From Treponema sp. (GTDB taxonomy: Bacteria > Spirochaetota > Spirochaetia > Treponematales > Breznakiellaceae), in NCBI GenBank assembly GCA_009784995.1, contig WQXE01000002.1:1-37873 (forward strand): DNA of 37,873 nt, given 5' to 3'. Below are positions 1 to 6,243 of this stretch, one piece after another. The position numbers were made by a program, and so were the translations under genes. Below the pieces are notes generated by a model, which was not told where the DNA came from, did not search any database, and worked only from the letters and a program-made list of their open reading frames with translations. How positions within the stretch are numbered: the first letter of the stretch is position 1; each line of letters opens with the position of its first letter.

Positions 1-109
1 ATTATAAACAGAATTTGAAATTTTGTCAAAATAAAAATGGAAAAAAACGCAACTTTTTTATAAATTTTGTGTCAGCAGGAAATGTGTATATTTACATATA
101 CATTAAAGT

Positions 110-175
110 CGCTGCCGAAACGCGCCCCCTTCACCTCGGGAATAACTCGGTTCAGGGGGAACGCTTTCCGCAGCG
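110..175. other. Imperfect long hairpin downstream of tyrS
   Basis: The arms CGCTGC (110-115) and GCAGCG (170-175) pair; inside them GAAA/TTTC and CCCCCT/AGGGGG also pair, with mismatches between the blocks. The hairpin lies about 30 bases past the tyrS stop codon. On the minus strand it is not followed by a run of T, so it is not a clean intrinsic terminator for tyrS. A second weak inverted repeat (81-104, AATGT...ACATT) sits beside it. The 1-206 stretch holds no convincing gene. Function unknown; it could be a processed 3' structure or a repeat. Confidence 0.35.
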
Positions 176-206
176 ACCTATAACAATTTTTATCTATAAC
201 ACTCTC

Positions 207-1484
207 TTACTTAACCAATATAAGTAAGTAGCGCTTTTTTCCTGCACGGATTATTAATTCTCCATCTTTGTTAAGATTATCCAAGCCAATCATGACTGTG
301 CTGTCGCTGATGTTACTAAGTTCACCGCTTGTTTCGGAAACAAAGGCTCCACCCTGCTGAACGAGGCGGCGAGCTTCGCTTTTTGTAGGTGCTAGTCCTG
401 TATCAGAAAAAAGATCTACTACATTATAACCTGCTTCAAAACGAGAGCGAGCGACTTGCGCCTGAGGCATCGAAGATTTATCGCCACCACCTACTCCGCC
501 GCTGCTAAACGCGCCGCTACCAAATGCAGCTTTAGCCCCTGCAAGAGCTTTGTCGGCTTCGTCTTTACTGTGTATTAAAGCGGTAACTTCCCAGGCGAGG
601 CGTTCTTTGGCTTCGTTGGGGTTTTTGCCATCGGCGCAAAGAACGCGGCATTCTTCTTCGGGCAGGAAGGTAAACATTAATAAAAAACGAAGTATGTCGG
701 CATCCGGGATATTTCGCCAGTACTGGAAAAAGTCATAGGGAGTGGTAACCGCGGGGTCAAGGAAAAGCGCGCCTTTTAAGGTTTTTCCCATTTTTTTACC
801 GTCAGAGGTTGTAACAAGAGGGAATGTAAGACCGTAGGCTTCGGCGCCTTCGACACGGCGGATTAATTCCACGCCCGCGACGATATTACCCCATTGGTCG
901 TCGCCGCCGATTTGCAAACGGCAGCCGTGGCGGCGGTAGAGTTCCAAAAAGTCAAAACTTTGCAATAACTGGTAGTTAAATTCGATAAAAGTAAGCCCTG
1001 TTTCCATTCGTTTTTTGTAAGCCTCAAAACTGAGCATGCGGTTTACAGAAAAATGCCTGCCAATATCGCGCAGAAAATCAATATAGTTAAGATTGGCAAG
1101 CCAGTCTTTGTTATTTACGGTGAAAGCGCTTTTGCCGTCGAAACCGACAAAACGGTCAAGCTGGGCTGTTATCGATTCAACATTTTTATTAATCGTTTCG
1201 TAATCGATCATTTTGCGCGTTTCATCCCTACCGGAAGGATCGCCGATACGTGCGGTGCCGCCACCAAGCAATGCGATCCCGGTATGCCCCGCGTCACGCA
1301 GATGACGAAACGCGAAATAGGGAACCATGTGCCCAATATGCAGACTTCCGCCTGTGGGGTCGGTTCCTTCGTAAAAAGCGATGGGACCATCGTCCATCAA
1401 TTTTGAAAGGCCTTCGGCGTCTGTACATTGCTGGAAAAAGCCTCTTGTTTTTAAAGTATCTATTACTGGGTTCATATCTTTCAT
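207..1484 (-). CDS. tyrS: Tyrosyl-tRNA synthetase
   Basis: Class I aminoacyl-tRNA synthetase that activates tyrosine with ATP and charges tRNA-Tyr in the cytoplasm. The HIGH-type motif HIGH is in the block GGSLHIGHM, the second signature is KMGKT (a variant of KMSKS), and the C-terminus carries an S4-like RNA-binding segment (LAPTKSEARRLVQQGGA). The frame is open to a GTG at 1511, but alignment with known TyrRS N-termini (short helix, then RG, then TDxEGL) fits ATG at 1484 or at 1475 better. None of these has a strong Shine-Dalgarno site, so the start is uncertain. Length of about 425 residues is normal. Its upstream region was displaced by the insertion element at 1573-3887, whose genes read in the same direction. 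Confidence 0.95.
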   Translation of the reverse strand: MKDMNPVIDTLKTRGFFQQCTDAEGLSKLMDDGPIAFYEGTDPTGGSLHIGHMVPYFAFRHLRDAGHTGIALLGGGTARIGDPSGRDETRKMIDYETINKNVESITAQLDRFVGFDGKSAFTVNNKDWLANLNYIDFLRDIGRHFSVNRMLSFEAYKKRMETGLTFIEFNYQLLQSFDFLELYRRHGCRLQIGGDDQWGNIVAGVELIRRVEGAEAYGLTFPLVTTSDGKKMGKTLKGALFLDPAVTTPYDFFQYWRNIPDADILRFLLMFTFLPEEECRVLCADGKNPNEAKERLAWEVTALIHSKDEADKALAGAKAAFGSGAFSSGGVGGGDKSSMPQAQVARSRFEAGYNVVDLFSDTGLAPTKSEARRLVQQGGAFVSETSGELSNISDSTVMIGLDNLNKDGELIIRAGKKRYLLILVK

Positions 1485-1521
1485 TGTACAGATTTTAATG
1501 GTGTCAGTCACCTATATTAAA

Positions 1522-1555
1522 GTCTGTCTATAAATGCAGGGCATTTTAGACAGAC
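1522..1555. other. Hairpin 1 of a three-hairpin cluster
   Basis: GTCTGTCTA (1522-1530) followed by TAAATG pairs with CATTTTAGACAGAC (1542-1555), giving a stem of about 14 pairs with one bulge and a five-base loop. It lies directly upstream of tyrS. Read on the minus strand it is followed by TTTAATAT, a poor T-tract, so it could be a weak terminator or attenuator in the tyrS leader. It resembles the hairpin at 3937-3971, which also starts GTCTGT and ends ACAGAC. Confidence 0.5.
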
Positions 1556-1573
1556 AACCTTAATAACGGTATA

Positions 1574-1597
1574 TGGGTATTCACTTGACAAACACTT
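1574..1597 (+). repeat. Left terminal inverted repeat of the IS1595-like element
   Basis: 24 bp, beginning TGGGTATTCACTTGACA and ending CACTT. It matches the reverse complement of 3863-3886 at every position. It contains TTGACA pointing inward, followed 17 bp later by AACAAT, a weaker match to a -10 box than at the right end. Confidence 0.93.
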
Positions 1598-1625
1598 ATT
1601 TTCATAAAACAATAAATACTACCAT

Positions 1626-2858
1626 TTATCTACCTCCTCCATTTCCACTATTTCCTGTATCTTTTTTATCAGAATTCAAATTGTTTTGCCTTCTTTTATT
1701 TTCTTTTCTATCAGCAAAAATATTTATATTTTCAACTCTCTTTTCTATTATTTTTCCTAACAAAATAGCTCTTTTTGTCTCAACTGAAGGAATTTCTAAT
1801 AATTCATCTTTTGCTTCTTTTCCAATATCTTTCAAATTAAAACTGTTTATCCAATCCCAATTTTTTACTAAATCCAATTGTTTTTCTAATGTATCAAAGC
1901 ATATAGTTCTTGTTTTGGCATATTCTGGCAATCTTATCATACCAACTCCATCTTCATGAAATAAACTACTGCCCGTATCGTAAATGGGAGCCATTTCATA
2001 ATTATTTAAATTATCTGAATTTCTTAATATTCCAAAATTTTTAAAATGCCTATCGTGATTTAACATTATATAATCCAATACCATCATTTTATCTAAATAT
2101 TCAATACAATATTTTATATTTAAATTTAATGCACATTTTAAAAAATGTTTATACATATTATTATCCGAATAAGATGGTTCGTGTGAATAATAAATATCTA
2201 TAGCTTCAACTAATTCTTTGTTTTTATCAGTCATATTTATACATATACTTCTAGGCTCATCTTTTCTAAAATTTCTAATATATGGAACACATATTATTCC
2301 AAGTTTTTTACATATATTTGTAGCTATAACTTCATTAGAAGGTTCTTGCATATATGGTCTTTTTCCAGTTTTTATTAATATTCTCTTTCCATCTTCTCTT
2401 ATGTCCCATCTTTTTTTTAAATTACCACTTGATGTAATATCTGGCGAATTAAAACTGTATTTTTTATTTTTAGCTTTAATACCAAAAAATAAATTTCCCA
2501 AACTTTTATCAAATTCATTTTCATAAAAATTAATATTTTTCCATTTATTATCACTATTTAACTTATCTTTCCAATAATGATCTGACAAACTTAATCCTTT
2601 ACTTAAAAATAGTAATTTTTCTTTATTTGAATCATCTAATTCCCTCATTACAACTTTATATTCTTCTCTATTTTCAGATATACCTCTATTAACCCACCAT
2701 TTAATAAATCTTTCTTCATCTAATGCACCATCTTCTCTTATACTTGACAATGGCATGTGATCTTTATTTAAAACTTCTTTTACTTCAACAATACTTCCCA
2801 TAGAATTAAAATTAATTATTGCTACATCTATATCTTTGTGTTTTAGAACTTCTAACAT
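1626..2858 (-). CDS. HipA-like serine/threonine kinase, transposon passenger
   Basis: Predicted 410-residue protein related to HipA kinases, the toxin class that phosphorylates translation factors or tRNA synthetases. Visible signatures: a SPDITSSGNLKKRW activation-loop-like block (about residues 138-151), EPSNEVIATNICKKLGI (172-188), the catalytic LNHDRHFKNFG with D269, R270, H271 and N274, and the metal-binding IYDTGSS with D294. A polar, Asn/Lys-rich tail follows (about 385-410). The start is ATG at 2858 with GAGGA spaced properly upstream. No HipB-like antitoxin gene is adjacent; it follows the transposase by 70 bp inside the same element. Strong A/T codon bias sets it apart from chromosomal neighbours. 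Its target and activity are unknown; it could be a HipA-type kinase without toxin function. Confidence 0.82.
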   Translation of the reverse strand: MLEVLKHKDIDVAIINFNSMGSIVEVKEVLNKDHMPLSSIREDGALDEERFIKWWVNRGISENREEYKVVMRELDDSNKEKLLFLSKGLSLSDHYWKDKLNSDNKWKNINFYENEFDKSLGNLFFGIKAKNKKYSFNSPDITSSGNLKKRWDIREDGKRILIKTGKRPYMQEPSNEVIATNICKKLGIICVPYIRNFRKDEPRSICINMTDKNKELVEAIDIYYSHEPSYSDNNMYKHFLKCALNLNIKYCIEYLDKMMVLDYIMLNHDRHFKNFGILRNSDNLNNYEMAPIYDTGSSLFHEDGVGMIRLPEYAKTRTICFDTLEKQLDLVKNWDWINSFNLKDIGKEAKDELLEIPSVETKRAILLGKIIEKRVENINIFADRKENKRRQNNLNSDKKDTGNSGNGGGR

Positions 2859-2928
2859 AATTTCCTCTTTATTAATAATATTATATATTTTATAACAATT
2901 TCAGTTCTACCCATCCTTTTTTCCATTT

Positions 2929-3840
2929 TTAAGCTCCTTTTCTTTCAGCAATCTCATTATATATAACAGGTTTTATTTCTGCCGCCTGTTCTATTAGTCT
3001 ATAAAATAATTTACCACGACTTGCCGATGTTCTTCTGTTAAATCTAAAAGTATACTCATCAAGATAATAAGCCATGTGCTGATCGGATATAGAACCCTGT
3101 AAAGTACCCAAAATCCACCTTTTAAGTAAAGATATTACTAAATGAACATGCGGTAACAATTTTTCCTCATCTTTTTTATCAGAAACTTTGTGTTTATACC
3201 CAAGCTCTTTAATCCTACTATATCCTTTCCATCCATCTGTTATTATTGTAGAACCAGATTCTACAGAATTTTGTAAAAATTCTTCAAGATTTTGTGCCGA
3301 TGCGTCTTTTATCACAGCAAGTCTTACCCTTCCTATTTTGCTACCATCCATTTCAACAGCTACAGCTACCAAAGTCTTATTATCAGTACCCCTTCCTCTT
3401 TTACCGCCAGATTGTTTTCCGCCTATAAAAGTCTCATCAATCTCTACAATACCTTTGAGCTTTTCTCTTCCCGGTCTGACCATAGCCACACGCAATTTAT
3501 GAAGCCAAGTCCATGCGGTTTTATAACTACCAATACCTAATATTCTTTGCAAACCCAATGCGCTTGTTCCGTTTTTTTGTGATGTTATCCACCACATAGC
3601 CCTAAACCACATAGATAAAGGCTTATGAGTATCTTGAAATATTGTATTTGCAGTTAAATGATTTTGTTGCCTACATTCTTTACATGTATATAACTTATCA
3701 TTTACAACCCAATATTCCTTACCACCACATTTAAAGCACTCAAATCCATTTTTATATTTGAGGTTAAAAAGGTAATTTCGGCAAGATTCCTCTGTTCCAA
3801 ACTTTTCTTCAAATTCCATTAAATCCATAGGATAAATCAT
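2929..3840 (-). CDS. IS1595-family transposase (ISXO2-like DDE)
   Basis: 303-residue transposase. An N-terminal zinc ribbon has CxxC pairs at C35/C38 and C53/C56. The catalytic domain begins at EIDETFIGGK (D135) and continues with TDGWKGY (D202). The C-terminal block HVHLVISLLKRW followed by LQGSISDQHMAYYLDE is typical of the ISXO2-like domain of this family. The frame is intact with no stop or frameshift. The ATG at 3840 lies about where transcription from the promoter at 3847-3875 would begin, so translation may be leaderless; in-frame ATGs at codons 5 and 8 are alternatives. It moves the element by cut-and-paste between the two inverted repeats. Confidence 0.93.
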   Translation of the reverse strand: MIYPMDLMEFEEKFGTEESCRNYLFNLKYKNGFECFKCGGKEYWVVNDKLYTCKECRQQNHLTANTIFQDTHKPLSMWFRAMWWITSQKNGTSALGLQRILGIGSYKTAWTWLHKLRVAMVRPGREKLKGIVEIDETFIGGKQSGGKRGRGTDNKTLVAVAVEMDGSKIGRVRLAVIKDASAQNLEEFLQNSVESGSTIITDGWKGYSRIKELGYKHKVSDKKDEEKLLPHVHLVISLLKRWILGTLQGSISDQHMAYYLDEYTFRFNRRTSASRGKLFYRLIEQAAEIKPVIYNEIAERKGA

Positions 3841-3846
3841 ACCTTA

Positions 3847-3875
3847 ATTATATCACAAAATCAAGTGTTTGTCAA
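3847..3875 (-). promoter_or_regulatory. Consensus sigma-70 promoter for the transposase, -35 in the terminal repeat
   Basis: On the minus strand TTGACA (3870-3875) is followed by exactly 17 bp and TATAAT (3847-3852), a perfect match to both consensus hexamers. The -35 box is inside the right inverted repeat. Predicted transcription start is near 3840, the A of the transposase ATG. Confidence 0.85.
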
Positions 3876-3886
3876 GTGAATACCCA
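3863..3886 (-). repeat. Right terminal inverted repeat of the IS1595-like element
   Basis: Reverse complement of the left repeat at 1574-1597, identical over 24 bp. Just outside it is the second copy of ATAACGGTAT (3888-3897). Confidence 0.93.
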
Positions 3887-3893
3887 CATAACG

Positions 3894-3933
3894 GTATTTT
3901 CGCACCGTTTAGATACTAAACGGGAGAAAATAC
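3894..3933. other. Hairpin 2, at the edge of which the element inserted
   Basis: Nested arms GTATTTTC/GAAAATAC (3894-3901, 3926-3933) and CCGTTTAG/CTAAACGG (3905-3912, 3916-3923) with a three-base loop and short internal loops. In the ancestral sequence, without the element, ACCTT (1557-1561) and AAGGT (3934-3938) would extend the stem outward, so the insertion split the base of this hairpin. Confidence 0.6.
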
Positions 3934-3936
3934 AAG

Positions 3937-3971
3937 GTCTGTTCATAAAGTAACCGACTTTATGAACAGAC
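3937..3971. other. Hairpin 3, 14-bp perfect stem
   Basis: GTCTGTTCATAAAG pairs perfectly with CTTTATGAACAGAC across a seven-base loop. It precedes the small gene at 3996 by 24 bp. On the plus strand it is followed by ACATTTT, a modest T-run. Its sequence is similar to hairpin 1 at 1522-1555. Confidence 0.6.
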
Positions 3972-3995
3972 ACATTTTAACCGATAATAAATAAA

Positions 3996-4250
3996 ATGGA
4001 ATCTTTAACTGTATTTGATATAATTAAACAGGTTCTCTCTTCATGGCAGGTAATAGTTATCACAATAGTAATTTTACTATATATAAAAATTATCAATCAT
4101 GTATCCAGAAGATACCATAGACCTCGTGCCATGAAAAAAATAAAGATTGGTATATTCAAGAAAAAAGACAAAACAACGGCGTCAACGGATTCCGAAGACA
4201 TACTTCCAGGCTCAAGCTCAAATGACGACCTAGGCCTGGAAGAGGCTTAA
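3996..4250 (+). CDS. Small single-span membrane protein, unknown function
   Basis: 84 residues. One hydrophobic segment (about 17-32, WQVIVITIVILLYIKI) follows a short N-terminal stretch, then a basic cluster (HVSRRYHRPR, MKKIKIGIFKKK) and an acidic Ser/Asp-rich tail ending GLEEA. By the positive-inside rule, the basic segment suggests a cytoplasmic C-terminus. No clear ribosome binding site precedes ATG 3996. The stop is 6 bp from the convergent permease gene. I do not recognise a family. Length, composition and membrane segment make a real gene likely, but that rests on one frame only. Confidence 0.55.
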   Translation: MESLTVFDIIKQVLSSWQVIVITIVILLYIKIINHVSRRYHRPRAMKKIKIGIFKKKDKTTASTDSEDILPGSSSNDDLGLEEA

Positions 4251-4256
4251 TTTCTA

Positions 4257-5180
4257 TTATTCTTTTACACCGCCGACATTTAAACCGACTACAAAGTAAC
4301 GCTGCATAAACGGATAAATCAAAAGTATTGGCGTGGCGGCAATTACAGTGATCGCGGCTCGTATGCTCATTGGTGTTACCATGCTCGACGCTCCTCCCTG
4401 AGCGGCTACACCCATCGCCCCCGCGTCGCTCGCGCTGCGTCCCGCGTTTTGGCTCGATTGCAGATATTCCATCAATTTATACTGCAAAGTATGCAGATGC
4501 TCTCTACCTGAGTTATAAATCATTGTATCAAACCAGGAGTTCCACGCTCCTACGGCGACAAATAAACCGATTGTCGCGAGAACCGGAAGACATAGAGGTA
4601 AAACAATTCGGGAGAAAATAAAGAAATCTCCGTAACCGTCAATACGCGCCGATTCTATAATACTTTCAGGAATGTTGCGCATATATGTTCTCATAACGAC
4701 AAAATTAAAAGCATTTACAATTCCGGGAACAATATATACCCAAAATGAGTTTACCATGCCAAGACTTCTGATAAGGAAGAACGAAGGAATGAGTCCCGCG
4801 TTAATGTACATCGAAAGAATGATAATAAATGTAAAAGGTTTTTTGAATATAAATTCATTCCTGGATAACGCAAACGCGATCATCGCTGTAAAGAAAACGC
4901 TTGTTACAAGATTAATCGATGTTCTCGCGACAGATACGAAAAACGCGCGAGGAATTGCTCCTGTTTGGAAGATAACCTCATAGTTAAACATTGTAAATCT
5001 TCTTGGCCAGAAATTAATGCCTCCGCGTATCGAATCCATAGCGTCATTAAACGATATAGCTATTGTATTCCAGAAAGGATAAAGGGTGATAAATGCGAGC
5101 AGAATTAAAAATGATGTATTAAAAGTATGAAAAACAATATTTTCAATCTTTGATAAAGTATAAGGTTTTATTTTTATCAT
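4257..5180 (-). CDS. ABC sugar transporter permease, LplC-like (CUT1)
   Basis: 307-residue inner-membrane permease of the MalG/LplC branch, pairing with the permease encoded just upstream to form the channel. Six hydrophobic segments are visible, the first at about 22-42. The cytoplasmic EAA loop is ESARIDGYGDFFIF followed by RIVLPLCLPV (about 176-200), where the ATPase docks. The start ATG at 5180 overlaps the preceding permease stop by 4 bp (ATGA), indicating translational coupling. The gene closes the transporter operon. No ATPase gene is nearby, so a shared MsmX-like ATPase elsewhere is likely (inference from the family). Substrate is probably an oligosaccharide but not determinable here. 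Confidence 0.92.
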   Translation of the reverse strand: MIKIKPYTLSKIENIVFHTFNTSFLILLAFITLYPFWNTIAISFNDAMDSIRGGINFWPRRFTMFNYEVIFQTGAIPRAFFVSVARTSINLVTSVFFTAMIAFALSRNEFIFKKPFTFIIILSMYINAGLIPSFFLIRSLGMVNSFWVYIVPGIVNAFNFVVMRTYMRNIPESIIESARIDGYGDFFIFSRIVLPLCLPVLATIGLFVAVGAWNSWFDTMIYNSGREHLHTLQYKLMEYLQSSQNAGRSASDAGAMGVAAQGGASSMVTPMSIRAAITVIAATPILLIYPFMQRYFVVGLNVGGVKE

Positions 5181-6172
5181 ATTAAACGCTCCTCGCCCGC
5201 TCTTTTCGCGATTTCATTCGCGATAAAGATAAGAGAAATATTGACAATATTTTTGAACATACCGGCAGCAGTCGCAAGTGAATAATTGTTGCGGCTAAGT
5301 CCGTAGATAAGCACATAAACATCGATAGTATCGGAAACATCCATTACAAGTCCGTTTCGCAACAGGTACTGCATTTCAAATCCGGCGTCAAGAATGCGTC
5401 CTATACTCATAATAAGCAAAATGATGATAGTAGGTTTTATACATGGAAGCGTTATACGCCACATTTTTTGATACCTGTTACAGCCGTCAATATCAGCGGC
5501 TTCATACAGATTTGGATCAATCCCCGCAATCGCGGCTAGATATATAATTGTATTCCATCCTACTTCTTTCCAGACGTAAGTAGCGCCGATAATTCCCCAA
5601 AAATAATTGGGTTCCGCGAGCCATAATACAGGTTCTTTTATAAGACCCAGCGCCATTAAAACATTATTAATCGCTCCGTTATCTGTGGTTAACATGGAAG
5701 AAACAAGACCTGTAACAATAACCCATGATAAAAAGTGCGGAAGATATGAAATTGTTTGAATTGTACGTTTAAATAAAATATTTTTAACTTCGTTTAAAAT
5801 GAGGGCAAGCCCGATAGCTGTGATAAAACCAAGAGTAGTATTGATAAAACTCATTGCCACAGTGTTTCTTACAGTTCGCAGGAAAACAGGGTCATCAAAT
5901 AAAAATATAAACCAACGCAGCCCTGCCCATTCCTGATTGGAAAAAGTCCTAGCTGGTCTGTAATTTTGGAAAGCCATCGTCCAACCCCAAAGCGGAACAT
6001 ATGTAAAAAGTAATATGTATACAATGATAGGAAGGCTCATGTAAAGAAGCTGTTTTTGACGGCTAATTTTTTTAAAGAATAATTTATCTTTGGCTCTGTA
6101 AAAACCTACGATTGATGATCCCATAACAAGGATTAAAATAGATAAAACTAAAAAAGTCATTTGCGTATTCAT
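5177..6172 (-). CDS. ABC sugar transporter permease, LplB-like (CUT1)
   Basis: 331-residue permease of the LplB/UgpA branch. It has a hydrophobic N-terminal segment (about 5-23), a conserved LPIIVYILLFTYVPLWG-type segment (47-63), further spans, and the EAA loop YEAADIDGCNRYQKM then WRITLPCIKP (about 223-247). The AGGTGG ribosome site before ATG 6172 supports that start. It follows the solute-binding lipoprotein gene across a strong terminator (6182-6222), so it is probably expressed at a lower level than the binding protein. Together with the LplC-like partner it makes the membrane part of the importer. Confidence 0.92.
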   Translation of the reverse strand: MNTQMTFLVLSILILVMGSSIVGFYRAKDKLFFKKISRQKQLLYMSLPIIVYILLFTYVPLWGWTMAFQNYRPARTFSNQEWAGLRWFIFLFDDPVFLRTVRNTVAMSFINTTLGFITAIGLALILNEVKNILFKRTIQTISYLPHFLSWVIVTGLVSSMLTTDNGAINNVLMALGLIKEPVLWLAEPNYFWGIIGATYVWKEVGWNTIIYLAAIAGIDPNLYEAADIDGCNRYQKMWRITLPCIKPTIIILLIMSIGRILDAGFEMQYLLRNGLVMDVSDTIDVYVLIYGLSRNNYSLATAAGMFKNIVNISLIFIANEIAKRAGEERLI

Positions 6173-6181
6173 TTAGTACCA

Positions 6182-6222
6182 CCTAAAAAAGATAAAAAAA
6201 CAGAGGCGGAAATCCGCCTCTG
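6182..6222 (-). terminator. Intrinsic terminator between binding-protein and permease genes
   Basis: A perfect 10-bp stem, CAGAGGCGGA/TCCGCCTCTG (6201-6222) with a two-base loop, extended by three A:T pairs. On the minus strand it is followed by TTTTTTTATCTTTTTT. It lies between the stop of the binding-protein gene (6244) and the first permease start (6172). Partial termination here would give much more binding protein than permease, a known arrangement in sugar ABC operons. Confidence 0.9.
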
Positions 6223-6243
6223 TTTAAAACACGAACCTGTAAA

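Larger units (their letters stand above)
1573..3887 (-). mobile_element. IS1595-family insertion element with HipA-like passenger gene
   Basis: A complete element of about 2.3 kb. Its ends are perfect 24-bp inverted repeats (1574-1597 and 3863-3886), beginning TGGGTATTCACTTGACA. The 10-bp sequence ATAACGGTAT flanks both sides (1563-1572 and 3888-3897); IS1595-family elements usually make 8-bp target duplications, so part of the 10 bp may be chance. Inside, both on the minus strand, are a transposase (2929-3840) and a HipA-like kinase gene (1626-2858). The interior is clearly more AT-rich than the chromosomal genes around it. Intact ends, direct repeat and open frames suggest a recent insertion. 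Some IS1595 subgroups are known to carry passenger genes; a HipA-like one I do not recall. Confidence 0.92.

Noticed and set aside
15-227. 70-codon plus-strand frame at the left edge
   Set aside because: It overlaps the tyrS end antisense, has no ribosome site and an AT-rich low-complexity composition (YIYIYIK); the real features there are hairpins.
1512-1572. T-box riboswitch for tyrS
   Set aside because: No T-box consensus or matching specifier stem is present; only a single hairpin remains upstream because the insertion separated the leader.
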